NCBI RefSeq assembly: GCF_014646295.1
Contig: NZ_BMNE01000003.1
Location: forward strand, 824,422 to 888,421
Direction: 5' to 3'
DNA length: 64,000 nt
Origin: Nocardia rhizosphaerihabitans
GTDB lineage: Bacteria > Actinomycetota > Actinomycetes > Mycobacteriales > Mycobacteriaceae
Below the pieces are notes generated by a model. It did not search any database. It was given only the letters and a program-made list of their open reading frames with translations, and was not told the DNA's origin. Made by a program: the position numbers and the translations under genes. This document shows positions 51,126 through 60,622 of this stretch, piece by piece. Positions within the stretch are counted from its first letter, which is position 1; each line of letters starts with the position of its first letter.

Positions 51126-52049
51126 TCAGCGTACGGGCTGCAGAACGTTCAGGATCGGGTCGTAGGCCCAGTTCAGCATCCGCTCGGCGTCTTCTTTCGC
51201 CGTCACACTGCTGTGGGGTGAGCTGTGCAGCACCACACCGATCAGCGGAATTCCCGCCCGGATCGTTTCGAACAGCAGGCAGTGTCCCGCGGCGTCGGTG
51301 TTCCCGGTTTTGATGCCGAGGGTGCCGGGATACTCGTGCAGCAGCCGGTTCGTCGAATTCCAGTGGTGCTCGCGGTTACCCGGTCCGGCGGGAACGTGGA
51401 AGGTCCGCGAACCGACGATGTCACGGAACACCGGCAGGCTCATCGCCCGCACGCCCAGCGCCACGAGATCCACCGGTGTGGAATGGGTGGAGTCGTCGGT
51501 CGGGTTCGGCAAACCGCTGGGGTCGGTGAAATGTGTTCCGCCCAAGCCCATGACACGCGCGGTGTCGTTCATCCTGGCGATGAAGCCGTCCTGGCCGGGC
51601 CCGTAGGCCTCGGCCAGCGCGTAGGCGGCGTCGCAGCCGGAAGGCAGCATCAGCCCGTACAGGAGCTGCCGCGCGGTGAGCACCTCACCGGGCGCCAGCC
51701 CGGCGGTGCTCCCGTTGTGCTTGCCGCAGTAGCCCATCGCTTCCTGCGGCACGGTCACCGGCCGCTCGAGATCACCGGCGACGATCACGACCAGCGCCGT
51801 CATCACCTTCGTGATGCTGGCGATCGGAACCGGGGTGTGCGCCTCCCGTGACCACAGCACCGTTCCGGTGATGCCGTCCGCCAGCGCCGCCCCCGCCGCC
51901 TGCACCCCCTCCGGCCCGTGCACCGGCCAGGGCAGCAGCTGACCCTGATCGGCACTGCCGGTGGGCACAGCGGCCGCGACACCGGGCCCGGCCGCGACAA
52001 CCAGAACCCCGGCGATAACCGCGTGCAACATCCCGGCAAATGTCCGCAT
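51126..52049 (-). CDS. D-alanyl-D-alanine carboxypeptidase
   Basis: A 307-residue penicillin-binding-fold enzyme with a signal peptide (residues 1-27). SITK holds the nucleophile serine and KTG the third motif. The second motif, normally SxN, reads SGC (PSGCDAAYAL), which also occurs in actinobacterial relatives. It trims peptidoglycan stem peptides outside the membrane. Confidence 0.9.
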   Translation of the reverse strand: MRTFAGMLHAVIAGVLVVAAGPGVAAAVPTGSADQGQLLPWPVHGPEGVQAAGAALADGITGTVLWSREAHTPVPIASITKVMTALVVIVAGDLERPVTVPQEAMGYCGKHNGSTAGLAPGEVLTARQLLYGLMLPSGCDAAYALAEAYGPGQDGFIARMNDTARVMGLGGTHFTDPSGLPNPTDDSTHSTPVDLVALGVRAMSLPVFRDIVGSRTFHVPAGPGNREHHWNSTNRLLHEYPGTLGIKTGNTDAAGHCLLFETIRAGIPLIGVVLHSSPHSSVTAKEDAERMLNWAYDPILNVLQPVR

Positions 52050-52112
52050 GGCGACATTGTGTCTTAGAACCTTGCCGACCAGTGGGATTTCACCGGCGCT
52101 ATTTCGCGGCGT

Positions 52113-53786
52113 TCATTCGGTGCCGCGCAAGACCGCTCGCAAGCGCTCGGTGTCGGCCGGGGTCCAGTCGGCGGGTGGCAGGATCGCGGCCCAGGCATCG
52201 GCGATGTCGGCGTGGAAGGTGTGCCCGTGTCCGTCGGGCACATCGGTCGAGACGGCCATGTCTGCCGACACCTGCAGGAACGTCACCACCGGGATCCAGC
52301 GCGTGCTCGGCAGGACGTCGGGACCGCGTTCCTCCCTGAGCCAATCGGGTTTCTGGAACAGCAGCTGCGGTGTCCACCAGGTGATCGGGTCGGACGCGTG
52401 CTGGAGGTAGACCACTCTGGGTGATCCCCACGCGCTGTCGGGGCGGGCGAGATCCGGTGCGCCGGCGATGAATCGCACGGTGTGTCCGTCGCGGTAGATC
52501 GGCAGCCATTGCGGCGAGCCGGGATCGCGGCGCGCGGTGGCGTCGCGCCACACGGGGTTGGTCGCGGTGGGGCCGACGAACAGGACGCCGTCGGTGCGGG
52601 CGGCCATGTCCTGGATACCGGCGAAGGCGGCCTCGCCGCCGAAGGAGCCGAGGCTCTCGCCGAAGACGACCAGTTGGGGTCGTCGATCCTCGGGCAGGGT
52701 GTCCCACTCGGCGTGTACCGCCTCGAACAAGGCCTGACCGGCCTGCCTGGCCCGTTCCTGGTCGACGACGAACGACAGCCAGCTCGGCAGGTAGGAGTAC
52801 TGCATGCTCACCAGGGCGCTGTCACCGTTGGCGAGGTACTCCAGTGCCGACGCGGTCGGTTCGTTGATCCAGCCGGTGCCGGTCGTTGTCGCCACACCGA
52901 GCACAGCCCGGTCGAATCCGCCGGCTCGCCGCAGCTCGGCCACCGCGAGATCCGCTTCGGCCCTGATGTTCTCGGCGGAATCGAGTCCGGTGTAGACGCG
53001 GATCGGTTCCCGCGCGGGTTTGCCGCTGAAGACCGTCAGGTCGCGGGGGGTCGGACCGTTGGCGACGAAGATCCGTCCCTGCCTACCGAGCGAGTCCCAG
53101 CTCACCAGCGATCCGGGGCCGCCGGAGCGCTCCGGGACGACGGGTTCTTCGGTATCCGCCGAATCCTCCTGATTGACAGCCTTGAACGTCTCGTTGAGCA
53201 CCGACATCGCCACGTCGGCCACCACCCCGTTGATCGCGGCGACAGCCACCACCGCCACGACCACCCCACCCAGCACGGCGGCGACGCGAGGGGGCAGCAC
53301 CCGCCCCAGTAGCCCACCGACCCAGCGCGACAGCGCCCAGCACAACCTCGACACGGCGAGCAATACCGCGAAGACAACGGCGCTGATCGCCACGATGATC
53401 GGGTAAGCATGCCAGGCAAGGCCGCTCACCCCCATGAGCGAACGCAGATCGCTCTGCCAATCGGCGTACCAGGCCAGGACGGTGACCGTGCCGACTACCG
53501 CGACGATTCCCAATCCCCAGCGGACCACGGCGGGCGTGGGCCCCGGCTCTCGTTGCAGCATCCACCACACCAGCGCAGCGGCCGCGAGGCCGAGTCCGTA
53601 TCCGATGGCCGCCGCCGCGCCGGTGACGACTCCCTGGAACAGCGGGCCCCTTGGCAGCAGTGACGGTGTCAGCGACAGCCATACCAGTACCAGCGCGCCG
53701 ATCGCCCCGCCGAGGGGGAATCCCCGGCGCCGGGACGCAGGGGCCGTGTCGCTACCCTCTGGATCGAGCCCGCGCGTGGAATTCAT
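52113..53786 (-). CDS. Membrane-anchored alpha/beta-hydrolase (Abhydrolase_9 type)
   Basis: A 557-residue protein. The first 190 residues have five to six hydrophobic helices; the rest is a hydrolase domain with GESLGSFGG as nucleophile motif and LEYLANGDSALVSMQYSYLP earlier. This two-part layout is typical of actinobacterial Abhydrolase_9 proteins of unknown substrate. The ATG at 53786 has AGGGGA upstream; the ATG at 53825 is less likely. Confidence 0.85.
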   Translation of the reverse strand: MNSTRGLDPEGSDTAPASRRRGFPLGGAIGALVLVWLSLTPSLLPRGPLFQGVVTGAAAAIGYGLGLAAAALVWWMLQREPGPTPAVVRWGLGIVAVVGTVTVLAWYADWQSDLRSLMGVSGLAWHAYPIIVAISAVVFAVLLAVSRLCWALSRWVGGLLGRVLPPRVAAVLGGVVVAVVAVAAINGVVADVAMSVLNETFKAVNQEDSADTEEPVVPERSGGPGSLVSWDSLGRQGRIFVANGPTPRDLTVFSGKPAREPIRVYTGLDSAENIRAEADLAVAELRRAGGFDRAVLGVATTTGTGWINEPTASALEYLANGDSALVSMQYSYLPSWLSFVVDQERARQAGQALFEAVHAEWDTLPEDRRPQLVVFGESLGSFGGEAAFAGIQDMAARTDGVLFVGPTATNPVWRDATARRDPGSPQWLPIYRDGHTVRFIAGAPDLARPDSAWGSPRVVYLQHASDPITWWTPQLLFQKPDWLREERGPDVLPSTRWIPVVTFLQVSADMAVSTDVPDGHGHTFHADIADAWAAILPPADWTPADTERLRAVLRGTE

Positions 53787-54011
53787 TTGTTCCCCTGTGA
53801 CTCGACCAACGATCCACCGGTGCACAATTCGCTGCCGAACTTCGTTGCGGCGCTGCGCATCAGTCGTACTCTGCCGACTCGAGCGGCGCTCGAAACGGTT
53901 CGTTCAGTTGCTGAACTCTACGACTCGGTGGCATCGCTGTGATCCGACCGCGGGTCACCGGCAATGACTCCCTTCGGTACCGCCACTGAGCAGAGTAAGA
54001 GCGTGGTCGCG

Positions 54012-54785
54012 TTACGTGCCGAGGAAAATTCGCACCCACCCCGGGTGGTCGACGACGTCGACGTCGAAAACCTGCACGGTAACGTCGACCGATCGCCCGG
54101 TCACCGGGTCACGGAGTCGAATCGGCGACAGCCCCGTCGGGAACGTCACCTCGCCTTCGCCCCACAGCGCGCAGAACTCCGGGTATGTCCCCAGCTCGCC
54201 GAGCAGGCGCTCGGGCCATCCGGCCTGGCCGACGGCGCCGATTCGACCGCGCAGTCCGCTCACCGACATCCGCGCGACGTCGTCCCAGTTCACGACAACC
54301 TGCCGTGCCAGCTGGTCGCCGAACAACCAGTGAAACCCGTTGCCGCCCTCGCACAGTCCCGGCAGCATCGTGCGCGCGGCCGAGTTGAGCGCCAGGATAT
54401 TGCCGCGGGAGTCGAAGTATCCCGCCATCCCGCCGCGATGCGCGTCGAGGCTGCGGAGCGCATCGTCGCCGATGCCTGCACGCAACTGGCCGATCGTGGG
54501 AGTCGCCGCGATCGGTATCCCAGCCAGGTCGAACAGATGCCTGCGCTCGGTCACCCGTAGCGTCCGGGCCCGATCCAGGCAGTCCGCCAATGCCTCGACG
54601 ACCGCGCGCGCCGGATGGTCCCGGTCGCCCCACTCCAGATGAGTCACGTAGCTGGCACTGACTCCCGCCGACATCGCCAGCCGCTCGCGCGACATTCGGC
54701 GATCATCGCGCAACCAGCGCAGGAAACTGCCGAATGTAGGGGGCGCCAACCGCACCGCATCGCCGGACCTGGTCAGCTGCTTCAC
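54012..54785 (-). CDS. XRE regulator with MmyB-like ligand domain
   Basis: A 257-residue regulator. The N-terminal helix-turn-helix (FLRWLRDDRRMSRERLAMSA, then VSASYVTHLEWG) is XRE-like; the rest is an MmyB-like domain (FDSRGNILALNSAARTMLPG and FHWLFGD). GTG 54785 is chosen for GGGAG 8 bases upstream. Such regulators often control a neighbouring SDR or transporter gene; here the divergent CMD-like gene is the nearest. Confidence 0.85.
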   Translation of the reverse strand: MKQLTRSGDAVRLAPPTFGSFLRWLRDDRRMSRERLAMSAGVSASYVTHLEWGDRDHPARAVVEALADCLDRARTLRVTERRHLFDLAGIPIAATPTIGQLRAGIGDDALRSLDAHRGGMAGYFDSRGNILALNSAARTMLPGLCEGGNGFHWLFGDQLARQVVVNWDDVARMSVSGLRGRIGAVGQAGWPERLLGELGTYPEFCALWGEGEVTFPTGLSPIRLRDPVTGRSVDVTVQVFDVDVVDHPGWVRIFLGT

Positions 54786-54894
54786 CGCACTCACTCCCGT
54801 CAGAGCCTTGCCCGAACCCCTGCACGATAGCGATCGCAGCGCGCCGCGAGCCGGGAAACACGCAGCGACTTGCGCCGCGCCTATCGTTGGACAG

Positions 54895-55404
54895 GTGAGC
54901 GACAGCATGCGGCACGAGGACACGAAACAAGCCATGCTCCGCGTTCTGGTCGACCGTATTCTCCATGGAGAGGGTGCGACCTCACCGGATCAACGACAGC
55001 GCGCTTTCGACAACAATGATGTCGCCCCGCCTTTACACACGGTGGTCGACAAGGTCACCACGCGACCCGCCGCGATCACCGATGCGGACTTCGCCGCGGC
55101 GCGGGAGTCGGGATTCAGCGAGGACCAGCTCTTCGAACTGGTGATAGCGGCAGCGGTCGGGCAGTCCGCCCGTCTGTACTCTGCCGGGCTCACCGCCCTC
55201 GCAGAAGCAGGGACAGTGACCGCGGAGGACATGCGGCAGGTGCTGGCCGTCGGTGTGTCGCACCAGCAGGTCAGGGACGCGCTCGCCGTCTGTGCCTCGT
55301 TCAACACGACCAACCGGCTCGCCGATGCCTTCGGATTCGAGCAGCTCAGCCCCGCGGGGTTCGAGGCTGGGGCTGCGTACCTGATCAGGCGGGGCTATCG
55401 GTAG
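54895..55404 (+). CDS. Carboxymuconolactone-decarboxylase/AhpD-like protein
   Basis: A 169-residue helical protein. LFELVIAAAVGQSARLYSAGLTAL and EDMRQVLAVGVSHQQVRDAL fit the CMD/AhpD fold, but the CxxC of AhpD is absent. The start is GTG 54895 or ATG 54907. CMD genes are the classic partners of ECF41 sigma factors, and one such sigma gene lies 0.5 kb away. Its 3' end overlaps the convergent DUF4440-like gene by 20 bases. Confidence 0.75.
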   Translation: MSDSMRHEDTKQAMLRVLVDRILHGEGATSPDQRQRAFDNNDVAPPLHTVVDKVTTRPAAITDADFAAARESGFSEDQLFELVIAAAVGQSARLYSAGLTALAEAGTVTAEDMRQVLAVGVSHQQVRDALAVCASFNTTNRLADAFGFEQLSPAGFEAGAAYLIRRGYR

Positions 55405-55801
55405 GAACCTTCGTGGCGGTGATCTGGGTCAGCAGGCACCGCCATCCGCCGTCGTCGTGGACGAAGGCGTCGGTGGTCCATTCGTCGGCGTCGAACCGTG
55501 TACCCAGATAGTGGGCGGTGTTGACGACGCGGGTCGTCAACAGCGCGATCCGGTCGTAGTAGCGGATTCGCGCATCGCCGACGCGCGCCATCGCCGAGTG
55601 CGTGAGGTCGCCCGACCGGACGAATGCCAGGAACTGAGCCGCGGTGGTGACGCCGTTCTCGGACACCATCACCCACTCGTCGGTCATGAACGAGCCGATA
55701 CGGTCCGCGTCGTTGGCGACGATCGCGGCCTGCCACTCGTCGAGCACGGCAAGGAGTTGATCGTCGACTGATTTTCCGGTGGGGGAATGTGTTGCTGTCA
55801 T
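55385..55801 (-). CDS. DUF4440/SnoaL-like protein
   Basis: A 138-residue NTF2-like protein: LLAVLDEWQAAIVANDADRI, then GSFMTDEWVMVSENG, and a C-terminal DGGWRCLLTQITATK strand. Function unknown; such domains are common near ECF41 sigma genes. It runs in the same direction as the broken sigma gene, 62 bases after its end. Confidence 0.82.
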   Translation of the reverse strand: MTATHSPTGKSVDDQLLAVLDEWQAAIVANDADRIGSFMTDEWVMVSENGVTTAAQFLAFVRSGDLTHSAMARVGDARIRYYDRIALLTTRVVNTAHYLGTRFDADEWTTDAFVHDDGGWRCLLTQITATKVPTDSPA

Positions 55802-55863
55802 GGTCCGACGGTAGGCCGGGCGGCCCCCGCCGGTCTTGGATGAATGGAACGATCGCCGGGCGG

Positions 55864-56737
55864 CTACCCGAGGACGGCGGTCAGGTCGAGCCGGCCGAGC
55901 CGGTCCCGGTCGGACAGGATGTCGATGGCGGTGATGCGGTCGCCGACGACGGTGAAGCTCATGATCGAGAACGGGTCGCCGTCGAGGGTGTCCACCAGCC
56001 CGGCTCCGCCGTTGACGATCGCGGGGCGGCTGGTGCAGACAGTGGCCATCCGCTGGAACGTTTCGGCTTGTCCGGCCACCGACGTGGCGCCACGGATGAC
56101 CCGCATCGCCTCGCCCGCGTCGGCGCGCAACACCACGTCGGGGTCGAGCATGCGGAGCAGTTCACCGAAGTCTCCCCCGCGCGCGGCCAGCAGGAACGCG
56201 TCGACGACGCGGCGCTGACGCGGCAGGTCGGGGTCGGCACCCGGGGTCGCGCCCTTGACCCGGCGCCTGGCCTGGCTGGCCAGCTTCTTGGCGGTCTGCG
56301 GGGTGCGATCCACGATGGGCGCGATCTGGTCGTAGGGCATCTCGTGCAGGACGAACGCCAGCCGTTCGGCCGGGCTCAGCGATTCCAGCACCACCAGCAG
56401 CGCGAGGCCGACCGAATCGGCCAGCAGCGCTTCGTGTTCCGGGGCGGGTGTGGCCTCGCTGCTGATTACCGGGTCGGGCAGGTGATCGGCCTCCAGCGGC
56501 TCTTCGTGGCGGCTCTTGCGTGAGCGCAGCATGTCCAGGCAGACCCGCCCGACCACCGCGGGTCAGCCACCCGCCGAGATTGCCGACTTCGGTGGTGTCG
56601 GTGCGTGCCAGCCGCAGCCACGCCTCCTGGACCGCATCGTCGGCGTCGGTGAGCGAGCCGAGCATCCGGTGGGCCACCGCACGCAGGTGGGTGCGGTGTT
56701 CTTCGAACCGGTCGGCCAGGAATTGCGCTTCGTGCAC
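55864..56737 (-). pseudogene. ECF41-like (SigJ-type) sigma factor gene with a frameshift
   Basis: The first frame from GTG 56737 (AGGAGG 5 bases upstream) reads VHEAQFLADRFEEHRTHLRA and VQEAWLRLARTD, the sigma-2 region. At GGWLT, near 56553-56565, the frame is lost. The other frame goes on VGRVCLDMLRSRKSRHEEPL through sigma-4 (MPYDQIAPIVDRTPQTAKKL) to a SnoaL-like C-terminal domain. Total length 874 bases is not a multiple of three: one extra base or two missing. Fixing this gives a normal ECF41 protein of about 290 residues. Sequencing error or real inactivation. Confidence 0.82.
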
Positions 56738-56926
56738 GGAGTCCTCCTCGATCTCGTCTTGTGCCGATGACGAACCGGCGGCGCGAAGTGTGACTCCACC
56801 CCCCGCGACCAACGGATTTCGCCGTGGCGGTCACGTTGTGTTCGCGGCGAACGTCAGTGCAACAGAACACGATCCGCAGCGGCAGCCGATCAGCGCCGCT
56901 GGGTCGCTATCGAAGCGAACACCACT

Positions 56927-57050
56927 GTGAATGCGATCGAAGTACAGGGCACCGTCGCCGCCGGGTTCGAATCGGTGCGCGCCGAGTTCGCCGCCGTCGT
57001 CGCCGAGGAGGGCGGCGAGTCCGGGCCGCAGCTGTCCTTCATCGCGCCGC
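56927..57050 (+). pseudogene. N-terminal fragment of a beta-lactamase-fold serine hydrolase
   Basis: MNAIEVQGTVAAGFESVRAE and the following FAAVVAEEGGESGPQL resemble the first 40 residues of EstB-type class C serine hydrolases (usual start: VxGxVAPGFExVRxAF). The similarity stops where the rest of the protein, about 340 residues, should begin, with no SxxK motif. The fragment end is approximate. It looks like a gene remnant left by deletion. Confidence 0.55.
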
Positions 57051-57113
57051 GGTCGACACCGCGGTCATTCCTGCCGCCTGACACTCCATCAACCTCCAAA
57101 GGACCGATACCAC

Positions 57114-57558
57114 ATGTCTTTTCACGCCACCTCGACACTCCGTTCCCGCAGCCTGAAACTCGCGCGCCGGGTACCCGTCGGCGCCGTCCTGCCGAGACCG
57201 CGGTCGACGCGTATTGGGATCTCGCCCGGATCTCCTACGTGCGCGAGGCATTCGACCACCTCGGCTACCCCCTCTACTTCGCGACCATTCTCGGTGTCGC
57301 CAAGGCCGGTGCGCTCGCGGCGATCGTCACCCCCGACCATCCGCGCACGAAGGAATGGGCTTATGCCGGACTGGTTTTCGTCTACGGCGGAGCCGCCACC
57401 TCCCACCTGGCCGTCGGTGCCGGTCCGGACAATGGGCCATGCCACTGCTGTTCGTGGCCTGTACCTTCGCCGCCCGCGCCTGGCTGCCGCAGGGCACCTC
57501 CACCGGCGCCACGCTGCGCGCACTCGGCAGCTCGTGGCGCCGACCCCAGCACGCGTGA
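57114..57558 (+). pseudogene. DoxX-like membrane protein gene with two frameshifts
   Basis: The start MSFHATSTLRSRSLKLARRV is in one frame. From about 57188 the similarity moves to a second frame (AETAVDAYWDLARISYVREA, then FATILGVAKAGALAAI), the core of a DoxX-like protein. From about 57430 it moves to the third frame (WAMPLLFVACTFAARAWLP). Two net -1 shifts break the gene. DoxX-like genes often lie near ECF41 sigma genes. Confidence 0.7.
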
Positions 57559-57794
57559 CCCGCCGATCAGTGGACTCCGGTGCGTGCCTGAGATCGAGAC
57601 CGTCGATGCGGGGCTGGGCGATCCCCCCGGCCCCGCCGCGACGTCATGTCCGGTCCGGCGGCAGAACGTTCGCGGCGATGATCGTGCGCCGGTCCGTCTC
57701 TTCCGACCGAAAAAGACGCACAGTACGATCGAACTTGTGACTCAGGTCTCACCTTATGGTGCAGAACCGCACGTCGCCGAGCAAAGGAGCTCAC

Positions 57795-58382
57795 ATGTCG
57801 GATGAATCTGGCCACCAGCCTCCCGGATCGCCGCAAGAGCCCCACCGTCGACAGCCACCTGGCTGGCAGCCGCCGACCGGTCCGCCACCGGGCGGCACTC
57901 CGTACCCGCAGGGCGGTTATCCGCAACGCGGTTATCCGCAGGGCGGCTACCCCCAGGGCAGCTATGGGCCCCCGCCCAAGAAGCGCAAGGTCTGGCCATG
58001 GGTGCTCGGTGGAGTCCTGCTGTTCATGGTGCTCGGTATCGGTGCCTGCATCGCCCTCGTCGGTACCGCGGTGAACGAGGTCGACAAGGAGATCAACCGC
58101 ACCGTCGCCGTCACCTACCAGGTCGACGGGACCGGCCAGGCGAGTTCGATCACCTACTCCGGTCGCGGCGGGGACGTCGCCCAGGACACCGACGTCACCT
58201 TGCCCTGGACCAAGGAGGTCACCGTCGACGGAATCGTCAAGGCCGTCACCGTCACCGCCTCGGCCGGTGCCGACGGCGGCGAGATCACCTGCCGGATCCT
58301 GGTGGGCGACGACATTCTTGCCGAGCAGACCGCCACCGGTCCGTATGCGAGCGCGTCCTGCAGCGGCGACGCCGGCAAGTGA
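57795..58382 (+). CDS. MmpS-like envelope protein with PQGGY repeats
   Basis: A 195-residue protein. A proline/glycine-rich cytoplasmic tail carries four PQ(G/R)(G/S)Y repeats (residues 38-57), followed by KKRK, one membrane helix (about 65-92) and an exported beta-rich domain (VTYQVDGTGQASSITYSGRG, then PWTKEV and CRILVGDD), as in MmpS proteins that help MmpL lipid exporters. No mmpL gene is next to it. AAGGAG lies 5 bases before the ATG at 57795. Confidence 0.85.
   Translation: MSDESGHQPPGSPQEPHRRQPPGWQPPTGPPPGGTPYPQGGYPQRGYPQGGYPQGSYGPPPKKRKVWPWVLGGVLLFMVLGIGACIALVGTAVNEVDKEINRTVAVTYQVDGTGQASSITYSGRGGDVAQDTDVTLPWTKEVTVDGIVKAVTVTASAGADGGEITCRILVGDDILAEQTATGPYASASCSGDAGK
57906..57965 (+). 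repeat. Four 15-base tandem repeats coding PQGGY
   Basis: Four units of about 15 bases (like CCGCAGGGCGGTTAT) lie head to tail inside the MmpS-like gene and encode PQGGY, PQRGY, PQGGY and PQGSY. Copy number may vary between strains by slippage without loss of frame. Confidence 0.8.
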
Positions 58383-58474
58383 CACGTAGCGGACTACGCT
58401 GATCCGTCCCGCAGCATCGCCGGACAATAAGTCCGTTGCACGAATTCGGCATGCTGCGAGGAAAGGTCCAGGCC

Positions 58475-59983
58475 ATGTCCCGAATGACGACAAAGACTTG
58501 CGATGTGTGCATTGTGGGGGCGGGCATCACCGGGCTGAATGCCTTGTGGGTCGCCGGCCGGTACCTCGCACGTGACCAGAAGGTCGTTCTGGTCGACAGC
58601 AGAAACCAGGTCGGGGGGATGTGGGCCGACATCTACCCGTATGTGCGATTGCACCAGCCGCACGGCATGTTCACCGCGGGAAATATCGCCTGGACCCTCG
58701 GGCGGGAACGCTCGTACCTGGCGTCGAAACCGGAGGTTCTCTCCCATCTCGGGTACTGCTTCGACACGATCAAGCAGCGGGTCCAGGTCGACGAACTCTT
58801 CGGATGGACCATGGTCTCGCACGACGAGACCGAGGGCATCGTCCGGATCACCTGCGAGTCCGCGGACGGCGCGACCGTGGTGGTCGAGGCGAAGCGGCTG
58901 ATCAAGGCCTACGGGTTCCGCATCACCCCGAACGAACCGTTCGCTGTCTCCAGCACGCGAGTGCGGTCGGTGTCGCCCGACTTCTGCGATCTGCACGGCG
59001 ACGACATCCGCAACAGTGATGCCCCGGTGTGGGTTGTCGGCGGCGGCAAAACCGCGATGGACACCGCGCACGACCTCATCAGGGAATACCCCGGCCGAGA
59101 GGTGAATCTCGTGGCCGGGTCGGGCACGTTCTTCCACAACCGCGACCGGTTCTTTCCCACCGGTGGCCGAAGATGGTGGGCCGGTGAGCTGCCCAGTGGT
59201 CTCCTCAGAGAATCCACCCGCCGTTTCGACGGAACCAACGAGGCGGCCATGTGGGACTGGCACCGCACGACATTCGGCACCTGGGTGACCCCGGAGACCG
59301 GCAACTTCCTGTTCGGACTGCTCTCGGAATCGGAGACCGAGACGATCACCGCGGGGTTGCGTGCGGTGGTCATGGACTATCTCGTCGATGCCGTCGACGA
59401 CCACGACGAGACACGACTGGTCTTCCGCAGCGGTGCGACGACCACGATCCCGCCGGGCAGCTGGATAGTGAATTGCACCGGTTACGTCATGCGGCACGAT
59501 TTCCCCTACGAGCCCTACGTGTCCAGCGGCGGCGCGGTCCTGTCGATACAGCCACGGTCTGCCACCTTGTATCTGACCTCGATGATCGGCTATTTCCTGA
59601 CGCACCTGATGTTCTTGGACAGACTCGGCGACACTCCGCTCTACGAAATCGACGCGCCGGAGCTGCTGAGCAAGTCCAGAACGGTTTTCCCGTACGCGCT
59701 GTTCGCAGTCACCCAGTACAACGTCGGCCTCATCTACGACAGCGTTCCTGGCTCGGTATTTCGCGATTGCGGACTCGACCTCGACCGCTGGTATCCCTTG
59801 CCACGTCGCCTGGCGGCCGGGGCACGGTTCGCGCTCACGCACCGCCGCGACCGCGAACATCTGCGACACTCCCTGGACACCGTTCGCGCCCGGTTCGATG
59901 TTCGCTGTGGCCCCCTGGCACAGGAGGTTCGGCGCGGCGACACGACCGAGGTGGCGGACCGACGTCGCGGCGAGACCGTGTAA
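58475..59983 (+). CDS. FAD-dependent oxidoreductase (flavin monooxygenase-like)
   Basis: A 502-residue flavoprotein. CDVCIVGAGITGLNALWVAG is the first FAD motif, GGMWADIYPYVRLHQPHGMF the usual region after it, and VVGGGKTAMDTAHDLI a second, NADP-binding Rossmann motif, so it is like a flavin-containing monooxygenase or lysine/ornithine hydroxylase relative. Start ATG 58475 has AGGAAAGG upstream; 58484 is possible. Substrate unknown. Confidence 0.82.
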   Translation: MSRMTTKTCDVCIVGAGITGLNALWVAGRYLARDQKVVLVDSRNQVGGMWADIYPYVRLHQPHGMFTAGNIAWTLGRERSYLASKPEVLSHLGYCFDTIKQRVQVDELFGWTMVSHDETEGIVRITCESADGATVVVEAKRLIKAYGFRITPNEPFAVSSTRVRSVSPDFCDLHGDDIRNSDAPVWVVGGGKTAMDTAHDLIREYPGREVNLVAGSGTFFHNRDRFFPTGGRRWWAGELPSGLLRESTRRFDGTNEAAMWDWHRTTFGTWVTPETGNFLFGLLSESETETITAGLRAVVMDYLVDAVDDHDETRLVFRSGATTTIPPGSWIVNCTGYVMRHDFPYEPYVSSGGAVLSIQPRSATLYLTSMIGYFLTHLMFLDRLGDTPLYEIDAPELLSKSRTVFPYALFAVTQYNVGLIYDSVPGSVFRDCGLDLDRWYPLPRRLAAGARFALTHRRDREHLRHSLDTVRARFDVRCGPLAQEVRRGDTTEVADRRRGETV

Positions 59984-59993
59984 AACTGGACAT

Positions 59994-60617
59994 ATGCCGC
60001 ATACCAGTCCCGTTACCGCTTGGAAGACACTCCGCGATGGAAACGATCGCTTCGTCGAAGGCAGGCTGCAGCATCCCAACCAGGGCGCAGCCGACCGTGC
60101 CGAACTGACCGCTGGGCAGCATCCGTCGGCGATCCTGTTCGGTTGTGGTGACTCCCGGGTCGCCGCCGAGATCATCTTCGACCGCGGCCTCGGCGACATG
60201 TTCGTCGTCCGCACCGCCGGTCACGTCGTCGACGGTTCGGTGCTCGGATCGATCGAGTACGGCGTCGACGTGCTGGGCGTGCCGCTGATCGTCGTCCTCG
60301 GACACGACAGCTGCGGCGCCGTCCGTGCGACGATCGACGCCCTGGATTCCGGCGCCGTGCCTGGCGGGTTCATCCGCAGCATCGTGGAGCGGGTCACCCC
60401 CTCGATTCTGCTCGGCCGCCGCGAGGGACTCAGCACCGTCGACGAGCTCGAGGCCCGGCACGTGGAGGAGACCGCGATGCTGCTCACCCAGCGGTCGAGC
60501 ACCATCGCCGCGAAGATCGCAGCAGGCGAACTCGCCATCGCGTGCGTCACCTACAACCTGTCCGACGGCCGCGCCCAGCTGAACCGCGTCATCGGGAACA
60601 TCGGCGAACTCGAGTAG
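59994..60617 (+). CDS. Beta-carbonic anhydrase
   Basis: A 207-residue beta-carbonic anhydrase. CGDSRV and HDSCGA provide the zinc ligands (C, D, H, C). It interconverts carbon dioxide and bicarbonate in the cytoplasm, which could feed acyl-CoA carboxylases such as the one at 30330. ATG 59994 follows the flavoprotein stop by 10 bases, so they may be co-transcribed. It ends in a strong hairpin. Confidence 0.93.
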   Translation: MPHTSPVTAWKTLRDGNDRFVEGRLQHPNQGAADRAELTAGQHPSAILFGCGDSRVAAEIIFDRGLGDMFVVRTAGHVVDGSVLGSIEYGVDVLGVPLIVVLGHDSCGAVRATIDALDSGAVPGGFIRSIVERVTPSILLGRREGLSTVDELEARHVEETAMLLTQRSSTIAAKIAAGELAIACVTYNLSDGRAQLNRVIGNIGELE

Positions 60618-60622
60618 CCGGT

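Noticed and set aside
55864-56737. Programmed ribosomal frameshift in the sigma gene
   Set aside because: No slippery heptamer is visible at the junction. A simple base insertion or error explains the shift better.
56927-57805. A 292-residue open frame as one intact gene
   Set aside because: It strings together a hydrolase fragment, non-coding sequence and the middle of a DoxX-like gene that begins and ends in other frames.
57906-57965. Tandem repeat as a CRISPR-like array
   Set aside because: Units are 15 bases with no spacers and encode PQGGY inside an MmpS-like gene.
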